From Desmodus rotundus (Eukaryota; Chordata; Mammalia; Chiroptera; Phyllostomidae), in contig NC_071390.1 in assembly GCF_022682495.2 (NCBI RefSeq), positions 104,890,294-104,954,293 on the forward strand: a stretch of DNA of 64,000 nt, written 5' to 3'. Made by a program: the position numbers and the translations under genes. Within the stretch, counting starts at the first letter, position 1, and the number at the start of each line of letters is the position of its first letter. Of this stretch, positions 10,721 to 20,040 are shown piece by piece. The notes under the pieces are model-generated. The model did not search any database. It was not told the DNA's origin and saw only the letters and a list, made by a program, of their open reading frames with translations.

Positions 10721-11289
10721 CTTCCTTTAAGTAAAACAATTCACTTTACTAATTACTTCTAGACCACAGCCTTAGGGAAAAAGTTCTGGTACCATTCATT
10801 ACTGCATTGCTAGTGTAGGATAAAAAATATCTGCCCAAGGAAGGAATGAATCCTTTCTTTTGTCAGTGGCCCTCCTCCTATAAAGCCCTGGGGCAATGCT
10901 TCTCAAGAGGGGATCCACTTAAGTTTAAAACTACATTTTCACTATTGTAATTGCTTTGTTTTTGGTTAATAAAATTTGTTTTAATCTTAAAGAAATATTT
11001 ATTAAAAGGGGGCACATTTTTAAAGACTGAAAAAGTGTAATCTAGATCACATAAATTACTCTACCTGAAACAGTACTGTATGCACTACATGCAGCTATCA
11101 AGTCAGTTACATTTTATAAATATGATTTTTATGCATCTTCTACAGCACCCTTGTCTAGTGAAGATCTTCATGTTTGTTTACTAAAGTATGCAAATGCATG
11201 ATCTGCAAATAATTTCTCTAAAACTGAGGTGGGAGGTATCTTCAGATATGCCTTATTCCCTCTAGTTGAACAAAGTTTACTAAACAGAG
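10721..11289. other. Unassigned sequence, possible decayed hAT-type fragment
   Basis: A segment near 10892 (GGCAATGCTTCTCAAGAGG) faintly resembles the 'GGTTCTCAA' end of hAT-type mammalian elements, but too little matches to name it. Confidence 0.25.
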
Positions 11290-11735
11290 TGTACCTGGCT
11301 CTGGGCCGAGCAAAGCGATTACATACATAATAGGATCTTACCCACAAGGAACTTCCATTAATTAATTAGGTGCCATGCCTAGGATACTATAGAAGTGGGG
11401 AAGCACTCAGCACCACCTTAGAAATGAAGAAAAGGATTCCTAGAGGACTCCTGAAATACCTTTATAAAGATAGGTTAAAGGAAGATATTCAGTTTCAGGC
11501 AAAGAAACTATGGAGACCAAAGGCAACACCGTGATGGGTTTTGGAGGTGTGGGGGGTGGGCAGGAGGCAGTGGTCAGCGTATGTTGACCAAGGTGGCCCT
11601 ACCAGCAACGCAGAGATGAAAGGCCCCATGGGGCCAGGCCTGCTGTGCTAAGGGGCCTGGGCAATTCTTATTTAGGCAGGGGACAGTCACTAAGGAGTTT
11701 TTAACCTAACAGGATATACCTTTTAAAGGAACCTC
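11290..11735 (-). repeat. Probable L2 LINE fragment, antisense
   Basis: Has an L2-like run in reverse: 'ATAGGATCTTACCCACAAGG' and later GGGGCCAGGCCTGCTGTG plus GGGCAATTCTTATTTAGGCA. The last two correspond to the 'gccagatcatgtagggcc...actttggcttttac' part of reverse L2. Diverged. Confidence 0.45.
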
Positions 11736-13654
11736 TGGCTGTAGTCGAGTAATATGGTGTATGTAAATAAAAGAGAGCATTTTATCTTTATCATGCAAAT
11801 AAACACCATCATAATTCATCAGTTTACAATCCAAAACTTTTGCATATCAGATTTCATAAAGAACATTTTCATTGAAGATTGTCTGTCTTGATTATCAATC
11901 CCCCCCTCCCAAAATTAAGTAGCATGCTTTCAAATTCAAGTAAATATCAAATGTCCTCCATTTTACACAATGCACTCTGTGGCCCGGGTCTCACTACCAG
12001 GGATGTAGGGCTGATACGAAAGAAGGAACCAGACCCTGACAGAAAAACTAAAGTGGTGGTTTTGTTCACCTGTAACCCGTCATGATTAAACAGGAGCCCC
12101 AATAGCTTCACCATAAAAATTATGAAAAGACAGTGTTTATAAAGACACTGAAGGGATAAAAGGTATAGGGGCTTGAAGAGTTGAAGAGGGAAGGAAACTT
12201 AAGTTAATTTTCCCTGTTCCTAAGGAAGACATGTTACACTCAGGAAAAATAAATCATGAGAACGCTAGGGGAAAAAAAATGTCCAAGTTGGAATTATCAT
12301 CTTTCTTTTAATGAGAGAGCCTAATGGCTTTTTACCTTACAATTCCAGATGCCAATAAAGAAATTCATTTTCTAATCACAGTAACTTAGAAGTAGAGTAG
12401 CTCCAAAGACATCGGCCAGAGCAACAATTAGGAGCAAAAAGTTTTAACTGAATTAAACTAAACTAACATCAGCTCTGTTGAGTTTAACCCTTTCAGAAGG
12501 CCATGCCTCATTCACTGCATAGTCTAAAATTAGCTTTTACAGAAAAAGGAGAACTCTTTACAGGAATAGTTTTACAAAAGAGCACAACCAACAAAACCCC
12601 TGCAGCAGTGTGTTTTTTAAGAATGTATTTTTCATAAACACAACATCACTGTTTGTTTTCTTCTATCTATTAGCAAAAGGTTAAGTCGATACCCTTACAG
12701 GAAGAATTACAAGAATATACTCGAGATTTTCTTGCATTACCAAGCTGAAAAAAAGAAGTACTTAAACAGGAGAACTCTGCAAGAGTACAAGCATGTGTTA
12801 ATGAAAGTATATTTAAAACTTGTGCCTTAAACATTAGGACAACAGCAAATGGATTTAAACTAACTTATCTATACACTTTCTGCAATCTCAAGGGAGCATC
12901 ATAAAGATAACATGTCACTAAAATTAGGCCCAGATTATAATCCTAGTTATTATACAAAAAGTATCAACTCCAGCATGACACCAAAATAAGAGTGAAAGGA
13001 GTTTCTCAGCCACTTCTTGGTTAGTAACATCAACCAGGGTTTATCACTACAAAAAATTGTAAATATTGTTGCAAATCCATATAGACTAGCAGGGCTACTT
13101 GCAGACAATGTTACTACCGTTAACAACTTGATGTTGCCAATTTGCAGTTAAATATTTTAGAATGTTTCAATTGCTTCATAAAAACAAGTTACAAAGTAAA
13201 CTTTTTGTTTCCACAGAGTTTAACTATGTATTTGTCAAGATTTGTGCTCATTTGTGGAATTCATATTAAGTTCAATAAAATCGCAAATCTCAATTTAGCT
13301 TAAAAAACGCAATCCCTAGGAACAATACACAAAATCAAATTTTTCCCTTAATGCACTGCCATTTAATTTCAGCTATGCTTCTATAAAACATGTTAAAGTG
13401 AGTGCTAGAAACTTTTGTACCTATATTATCTATTTTCTCTCTGGCTCCTACTCAAACATAGTATGACTTTCTCCAAATATACATTCTATCCTCAGAACCT
13501 GATTTCTCTGCCCAGATACATGTGATGAAAAAAAAAAAACTCTGTTAATAACTTAAAACTGACAATCACAGAAAGAATATTGACAATAATAATAAGCACC
13601 ACTTAAGAAAGTCTTAATAAGGATCTCAGTAATTTTAAAAAATAGTAAAAACAG
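11736..13654. other. Repeat-poor AT-rich region upstream of the CpG island
   Basis: About 1.9 kb with no interspersed repeat I can name. This is unusual in this window and fits an intron close to a promoter or conserved noncoding DNA. It includes the exon-like segment at 12670-12748, described separately. Conservation cannot be judged from one sequence. Confidence 0.4.
12670..12748. other. Exon-like segment with splice signals on both strands
   Basis: Plus strand: a pyrimidine-rich stretch ending CTATCTATTAG (AG at 12672-12673) is followed by 24 open codons and a TGA at 12746-12748, with the peptide beginning QKVKSIPLQEELQ. Minus strand: CTTCTTTTTTTCAG ends at 12745, giving an exon start at 12744. 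A GTAAGG donor begins at 12698, which would make a 46-base exon, and 24 codons are open before a TAA. The minus reading agrees in direction with the minus-strand donor in the CpG island. Either could be chance, because 24 codons is short. I do not recognise the peptide in either reading. Confidence 0.2.
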
Positions 13655-13775
13655 CCAACATCAACACATTACAACAGCCATATGAGGCTGATATTATCCA
13701 TCTCCCTTTTAGAGATGAAGAAAGTGAAGCACCAAGAGGATAATTTCTAATAAATAAGAAGCCATGCCATTATTT
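13655..13775 (-). repeat. MIR SINE fragment, antisense
   Basis: Reads as reverse MIR: ATATGAGGCTGATATTATCC, then TTTTAGAGATGAAGAAAGTG and AAGCACCAAGAGG. This corresponds to the common 'ttttacagatgaggaaactgag' core. Confidence 0.6.
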
Positions 13776-14829
13776 CATGTAAATAAGTCATCTCACATTA
13801 ACTTTTCAAAATACAGGATGAAACTTATTCCTAACCAAACTAAGTTTCAAAGGAAGTACACAAATCAAATTTATGGTTGAATAAACTGCTAATCTGGAAG
13901 GTAAAATAATTTACCTTCCAGAAATTATTTCACTTTAAGCAACTCAAGCAAACTTCAGTCAAGCGATTTCTTACAGCTTGATTATAAAACTGCCTTTCAG
14001 TATATTAAACACAGAGAGAAGTGGAAGAGTCACAACCATTTCAACTTCTGTAAATTACCCGGGCTGTAAATTAGAGGGAGCCAGGCAGGTGGGGAAGCGT
14101 GGAAATTGCAGATTGCACATACTATCTGACCACCACAGAGAAGTGAACATCACTCTTACCCCACCCCACCTCTTGGTCTTTGCAAACTACAACTTAGCAC
14201 CTATTTCAAGTGCGTTTTAAATACTTAATACAACTTAGGAGACCAGCTAAATATCAAAAGATTTTTAAAAACCTTTAAAAGGGAAAATAACTTGTAGGCT
14301 TACTTTACCACATTCGCCTTCAAGTTGGCATTCTTTTCTACAAACCCTCACATTTAAAAACTAAATTCCCTGCACAGTCCAGGGAAATCCTTCCGTTCCT
14401 TCAGTTAGGTGAAACTTCAAACTTCACTTAAGATTAGGACATTGCAGGGAGGGGCTCCCTAAAGCATAAGACCCACCCTACAGATAATTTCAAGTTTCAG
14501 GTCAGCCCAAATTAAACACCATTTTACAAAAGAAAAGGGGGGGAGTAATATTAAGTGCACGAAGGATTGCAATACAAAGTTACATTGAAGTCTTAACTCT
14601 TAAGTTTACGTTCTGATTGGACATGACCGAGAAGCAGGTGGGTAAGAGATTCCTGGCCTGTCCTTTTCTCTCGACCGTCTCCTGGCCCTACATCCAACAC
14701 GGGACATACTCAGATTTGAATTTTTTTTTTTTTCTGGTAATTCTTTCAGAGTCTGCCTCTGCTCAGGCCTATCAAGAGAATGGAAGCTTCCCAAACACAC
14801 ACCAAGCAACAGGATCCCCACTTCCTGGT
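13776..14829. other. Unique sequence bordering the CpG island
   Basis: No named repeat seen. It contains a perfect 13-bp-arm hairpin at 13893-13922. It also contains a long T run ending TTCTTTCAG at about 14720-14750, which resembles a plus-strand splice acceptor although no exon could be linked to it. Confidence 0.35.
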
Positions 14830-14929
14830 CCGAATGACCCCGTCCCCTCCCGGCCCAGCAGGCCGGCGGCCCCGGGCTCCGGGGCGGAGGGCAGGGCGAG
14901 GCCGTCGCAGTGCGGGTCAGACCCGCAGC

Positions 14930-15185
14930 AGGGCCCGGACCCTGCCCTCTCCTGCTCGGACTCCGTACCCTGCTCCTGCTGGGGCCTCAGCCCTGCCCGG
15001 ACCGTGGGCTGTGACTCCGTACTTGCCGGGCCCCTGAGCCGCGACCCCGGCCCTGCCCCTGCCCAGCCCTAGCCCTGACGGCCCCCGGCCCTGGTCTACC
15101 TGGACCCCAGCCCTACCCAGACCCCTGCCCTGCCGGACCCTGCACAGACGCCGACCCCAGCCTGGACTCTGGCCCTGCAAGCCGC
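14930..15185. repeat. C-rich degenerate CCCTGCCC/CCAGCCCT repeat tract
   Basis: The plus strand carries many spaced copies of CCCTGCC, GCCCTGCCC, AGCCCT and GACCCC, so the opposite strand has clustered G runs. This looks like slippage or a degenerate minisatellite at the left edge of the CpG island. Confidence 0.6.
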
Positions 15186-15257
15186 CGCCGCCCTGCCCGC
15201 CACCCAGCTCTGTCCGGCCCGGTCCTGCCCGCCGCCCTGCCAGCCGCGTCCTCCGGG

Positions 15258-15268
15258 AAGATGGCGGC
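15258..15268 (+). promoter_or_regulatory. YY1-type element AAGATGGCGGC
   Basis: This is the classic core of YY1-bound elements, which commonly lie just downstream of transcription starts of CpG-island genes and may include the start codon. Here the ATG at 15261 opens a 269-codon GC-rich frame. I do not accept that frame as a protein, because it shows no recognisable domain and has the composition expected of the island. Confidence 0.55.
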
Positions 15269-15363
15269 CCGTGACAGGCGGGCGCGGCGCGGGTCCGAGA
15301 CGGCGGGTCGCGGAGAGGTGGAGCGGAGGAAGAGATGGGGCCCGGGACCTGCACGGCCGCCGC

Positions 15364-15434
15364 GCTCACCTGTCAGCGCCGCCGCCGCCCGGCCGCCGAC
15401 CGCCGCAGCCCCGGTGCCCGGTGACCGCGCCACA
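15364..15434 (-). other. Candidate first-exon end and splice donor, minus strand
   Basis: On the minus strand the sequence reads GGCGCTGACAG followed by GTGAGCGCGG, an excellent donor (CAG/GTGAGC) with the intron starting at 15369. Upstream sequence is a GCC/GGC-rich leader without an in-frame ATG close by (the reading MARSPG... begins with GTG), so a noncoding 5' exon is more likely than a coding one. The gene could not be identified. Confidence 0.35.
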
Positions 15435-16080
15435 CGCGGACGGGCCGTGAGGGAGGGGCGGGAGCAGGGGCGCGGCCGGCCCGGGCGAGCGGCGGGGGAC
15501 GGCGCGGCGCGGGCTGGCGGCGGGCGGCGGCAGCTACTTCCCGTTTCGGGCCCAAAAATGCCTCAACCTCGCGACTCCGGCGCCCCAACGCTCCTTCCCG
15601 TTCGCATGAGAACACACAGCTCCCGCTTCCGGGACTCAGCGGAAATCCCGCCCCGCGCGCCCGCGCTCCCGCGCACCCGCGCGCTCGCGAACTCTCCCGC
15701 TGGGCCCCCGACTGGTGCTTCGAACCCAGGAGAGCCTCTCGTCAGGGAAGCGCGGCGGTCCAATTGGCCGCGCGCGTGGTTCAACCCGCCCCTCCTCCCG
15801 GCCACTCCGCGCACGCACCCCACTTGCCCCGGCGCCTGTGATAGGCACGGGTGCGCACGCAGCCGGGCCCCGCCCCTTGCACATTTCCCGACCCCGCCCC
15901 GCGGTCCCCAGCTGAGTAGTTGTGGTCGGGGAGACCGCAAACCTTGGCCTTATCGCCGCGGGACCGCGCCCCCGCGCCCCTCCTCCCCTAGACTTGCCCT
16001 GGCGGTCTGCGAGTCGGTGGAGGTCTGGGAGCCCCGTGAGCGTGCTGAGGGGAAGGCGGTCGGGCCGTAGGTACCTTCAC

Positions 16081-17754
16081 TCTCTCGCTCCTCGGCCGGA
16101 CAGCAACTTTCTCAAAAGATTTCAGGGAGAGTGCTGAAGATTCGGGTATCTTCCCAAACGCGACAATATGTCACCCACCTCTGACTCATTTTGTGGGGAG
16201 AAAGAAACAAAAGGAAAGCACGTACACCTCCTTAAGCTTGGGGCCCGACTCCCTGTACACCTGCCCTTGTTGATTATTGATGGTATAGACATATATATGA
16301 ATCAGGCCAAATTGCAGGATTTAGCCCCTGTTATAAAGGTTTTCTGGGTCACTCTGTCCAGACTTACGGTGCACCTGTACTTCTTATGTGTTCCTCCTAT
16401 TGTATTCTGCATTCCAGACTTACATGTACCTATCGGGAGGGTCACAGTATTGCCCTCAATGTGGGTGCCTCCTGCTTTGTGATAATGTTGTCACATCGTG
16501 TCTCTAAGACTTAACGTGTAAGTTAAATAATGACATTCATAACACTGTCCTTAAGGAGAATAATCACGTAAGACTAAGATTTCTTCTAACTTTGTATCTA
16601 ACTAAGGTACGTACTGAAATCATGTACGTATTTTAGAGGGAGAGATAAAAAAAAAACAGCGTTGAAACTCACTTTTCAAGAGAACCTACCTGCTGGATAT
16701 GTTGCATAGCTCTTCTCAGGTGCCTCATTTATACTTACGACTGCTTGTAACCTTTCAAACCAAGGCCTCTACTCTGGGCCGTTGACATCATCCCTGGGCC
16801 CAGTGATATATATGGTCTACCTGTGAAATATCAGGAATTCCCCAAAGGTGGTAAATTAGACTTTTGCCATTTTGCTATATGGACAAGTTTCTCAATTACG
16901 AAAAAGACTAAAAACCTAAATGATCGGCGTATGCATTAGATTTAATGGTATCTCTTACTTTCTGTCCATGTCATGTGATCCTTCCTGAACAATTGACACT
17001 GGGCTGACACAGTGTCAGCCTATGTTCCCCTATGATTTTTTTTTTTTGACCTGTGTTTCAAATGAAACATCCGTTTTCACCTTGAGATGTGCGGTTATAA
17101 CATAAAACACACTTTTATGGCATTTCTACTTTAAAAGATAAGATCAAGTTTAAAAAACCATTTTAACATAAACTGATCAAACTACATCAAGCAGTTACAA
17201 CTCCTACCCATCTATCCTATCTAAAACGTCTTTATTTCTCCCCCTAAGGGTGGATCTCCTTCTCTCCCAATTGTTTTCATAGCATGGAGGCTGGTTTCTG
17301 CTTCCAGGTCTCCTCACCCCATCACTCATCATGCCAACAGAGATTTCCTTTCAAAGCTTCCTCACCATCCACCCGTGAGTCGAGACCTGTTGTGTGCCCC
17401 GAAAGGCAAAGTCCACATTGTGTTCCGTGGACGAGAAGGCTCTAGCCTGCTTTGGCCTGTCCTGTCCATCTCCTTTTCAGTCCTAGGGTCAGACACCCTA
17501 ACCTTTCGATCACACTCAAGTAACAAGCATTTCAAAGTAAGTGCTGTAGTTACTGGGTGCAAATGGGAATAACACAGAGGATTTACACTATGGGACCTTA
17601 CCGGTTACTGAAAGGCATATCAACTGACAATAGCCATAGTGTGTGGCGAGTCCTGTTGAAGACCAGAGCAAAACAGGATCATGGGTTCCCAGATGTTTGC
17701 TGCTCCTGAAGTTGACCATAGGGTGTCTTTTCGAAAATTCCTGAGCATTCCTGT
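16081..17754. other. Unassigned sequence right of the CpG island
   Basis: No gene or named repeat could be supported. It includes a 104-codon chance frame at 16168-16482 and a 19-bp palindrome at 17002-17020. Confidence 0.35.
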
Positions 17755-18000
17755 GATCCTTTAGAGTCCTTCATCGGTGCTTTCCCCTCTGCTGGAAGCG
17801 TCCTTCCTCTACTTCCACTTCTGGTAAAATCTGGCTAATTTCTGAAGCTTCAGCTCAAATGTCAACCATAAATCTTTTCCTTTTACATCGTCCGTCCGTT
17901 TCCCTTCTGGGCACTCTTAGTAGTCTGTTCATAGCTCTTTTAAAACTGTTATAACAGTATTTACATGACTGTTTGCAGAACAAGGGAAGAGACCAACCAG
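17755..18000 (+). repeat. L2 LINE 3' region, sense
   Basis: Contains TTTCCCCTCTGCTGGAAGCG, AGCTTCAGCTCAAATGTCAA and CTTTTAAAACTGTTATAACAG. This is the order of the L2 3' region ('ctctgcctggaatgctcttccc' then 'ctcagctcaaatgtcacc'). Confidence 0.65.
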
Positions 18001-18264
18001 TAAGTGTGATATCTAGCACCATCTGGAAGGTGAGAGTATAGGACCTCCTTAAAAATGTCTGTTGACTTGACCAATGAAAAAAGCAAAATATTATTCTCTT
18101 AGTAAAAGCCTAAATTTCAGCTAATATAAGAACATTCTTTCATTTCCTGTTAAAAAAAAAAACACCTTTTGTCCGTGTGTGTATCATCATTAGAAATTAG
18201 TTTACCTATATGTTAGCAAACTCATATGTAGCACTCAAACTATATTCCTAATGATCTAGAACTA

Positions 18265-18715
18265 TCCATTTCCCCATGAATTCAACACTCAGCAAGTCCC
18301 AAGCACAGCAGGGAGCTGTGCTAAGTGCTGGGGAGACACACAGCAGCACAGACCAGAAGGAAGGGGAGCAGTGAGGGATAATGAAGAATGAGGATGACTA
18401 TGGAGTGTGCACAGAGTGCCCAGGTAGCCAACACATGGCAGGTGCTGAAGCCAGCTTGGCAAGGAATTAGGGAAAGTGGTAACTAAGCCAAGGCCAGAGA
18501 GACAGGAGTGGAGGGAATGCCAGCAAACCTCCCAGCAGGGAGGGAGAGGCCAGTCCTGGCCAGAGAACGGAAGGGTTTGAACATGGCAAAGCATAAAGTG
18601 AAGTTGATGAGAAGGGGGGTGGGCACAGCACAGCTCAGAGGGGTAAGCAAGGAAAGAACCCCAAGGGTCTTGTGAGCCACTTCAAATGTTTGAACTTGAT
18701 AGTGATTCAAGACTT
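18265..18715 (-). repeat. L2 LINE, antisense
   Basis: Reverse L2 signature: CAGGGAGCTGTGCTAAGTGC, TGGGGAGACACACAGC, then AAGGCCAGAGAGACAGGAG and GGTCTTGTGAGCCAC. The last corresponds to 'gccttgtaggccatgg'. Confidence 0.6.
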
Positions 18716-18924
18716 CATGATGACGTAAGAGGGGACTTGTAATCTGGAGGATCTCTGGCCTTCAAAAGCCACCCAAATAGAAATACAATAAGGAATGGGC
18801 TTAGTCAAAATTAGGTGAAAATATTGAAATGGATAATGACAGTAAATATTGGAACACTATTTTAAAAAGAGTACATGAGTTCATACTAAGAAATATAAAT
18901 ATAAATATGGGTAAATGACACATA

Positions 18925-19062
18925 TAAGTTATCATCATTTCCATTTTATATATTAGGAAAGTGAACCTCAGAGATATAAAACAATCTGCCCAAGATTCCC
19001 AAGCCAGTGAGTAGAAAGCCAGGCTAGAACCCCAGATAGGGTGCATTTCCCACTATACCATA
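18925..19062 (-). repeat. MIR SINE, antisense
   Basis: CATTTTATATATTAGGAAAG, then AACCTCAGAGATATAAAAC, CTGCCCAAGATTCCCAAGCC and CCAGGCTAGAACCCCAGATA. These match the reverse MIR order closely. Confidence 0.75.
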
Positions 19063-19744
19063 ATGTTTTCCATTTTCTGTCAGCAGAATGGAAGTCCCTT
19101 TGTGGAAACCTCACATTTCACTCAGTGGAAATTTTTTTTGCTATACATTGCTCAACATAGCAAAGTGGAAAACAAATAGCTTTCTATATAAAGCCTTAAC
19201 CAGACTTAATCTATTGCTCTCTGATAAAATCCAGTCAGACTGTGACATTTGTGCTCAGAAAAGAACAGCTTCAATTATCCTTGAAGACATTAGTGTGTTC
19301 TATGGGTTCAGCTCTGGTTATGTAATGTTTCTGAATGAAGATAGGAGTTATTTTAAGTCTACTTGAAATTAGAATTCTTTCCGTCTTGAGGTCTTGATCC
19401 TGTTACCACATCCTAGTGTGTTTGCTGCAATGTAGGTGGATGTGGCTCTTCTCGGTATACTCCTCTAACACCCCCCAAAACAGGACTATTCAGCGAACCA
19501 CTGTAAAGTCCCTGTTTTGATTTTGAGCATGAAATTATTTGCTAAGGGGTATGCAACAAAATGCTTATTTTTGTAAGTGTACAAAAAAAATGCTACATAT
19601 GATGTAGGCTGTGTTCTCAAAGATATTACAATGTTTGGGGGGAGATGAGATACTGTGAATGAGACAATGTATAACAAAATACTAAATAAGAAGACAAATG
19701 TGTTACTCTGAAACTAAGTTCTCTGGTCGCCAGGGGTAGGGAGG
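19063..19744. other. Unassigned sequence
   Basis: Contains a 92-codon frame at 19088-19366 that resembles no known family and is regarded as chance. Confidence 0.3.
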
Positions 19745-20040
19745 GCTCTTAGCTTGCAGTGTAGCAACTTCAATGACCGATCAGTTTCTGGACTAAGAAG
19801 ACAGTGTGAGCTTGGCTTTTATGGTGAACAGTGAGAAAACTGGAGTAATATCAGAGAATGCACGATGGGAGGTAGCGAGAGGCAATATGAGAAACAAGAA
19901 GTGCAGGCTAGCCCCAGGTTGTGACTGTCAGCACCAAATCAAGGAGATTTGACTGCATCCTGTAGGCAATTAGAAGACTTTGAAAAGATAAAATTGCACT
20001 TAGAAGTTGTTTAGTTCAGGTGAAACTAGAGGTTGATCTA
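19745..20040 (-). repeat. Probable L2 LINE, antisense
   Basis: Reads AGAAGTGCAGGCTAGCCCCA, GCATCCTGTAGGCAATTAGA and AGACTTTGAAAAGATAAAAT. This parallels the reverse L2 segment seen in the 18.3 and 38 kb copies, but it is more diverged. Confidence 0.4.

Larger units (their letters stand above)
14830..16080. promoter_or_regulatory. CpG-island promoter, probably TATA-less housekeeping type
   Basis: GC content and CpG density rise sharply from about 14.83 kb and fall again by about 16.1 kb, with AT-rich DNA on both sides. Seen inside: AAGATGGCGGC at 15258-15268, CCAATTGG at 15760-15767, CCCCGCCCC at 15868-15876 and 15892-15900, and ETS-like CTTCCGG at about 15626-15632. No TATA box was recognised. 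A minus-strand consensus splice donor begins at 15369. Such islands normally cover the first exon of a broadly expressed gene and are often bidirectional. The minus-strand donor favours a transcript running toward position 1, and the plus-oriented AAGATGGCGGC favours one running rightwards. Frames of 100-270 codons inside the island are expected from its low stop-codon content and are not called as genes. Confidence 0.85.

Noticed and set aside
14718..14752. Strong plus-strand splice acceptor-like T tract ending TTCTTTCAG
   Set aside because: No donor-bounded open exon could be linked to it, and it faces into the CpG island. Kept only as a note.
14917..15433. Minus frames of 106-150 codons in the CpG island
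   Set aside because: They cross the consensus minus-strand donor at 15369, and one begins with GTG rather than ATG. Low-complexity composition.
15261..16070. 269-codon plus frame starting at ATGGCGGCC in the CpG island
   Set aside because: Arg/Pro/Ala/Gly-rich composition with overlapping long frames on both strands, as expected in GC-rich DNA with few stops. No domain was recognised and the frame runs across the whole island.
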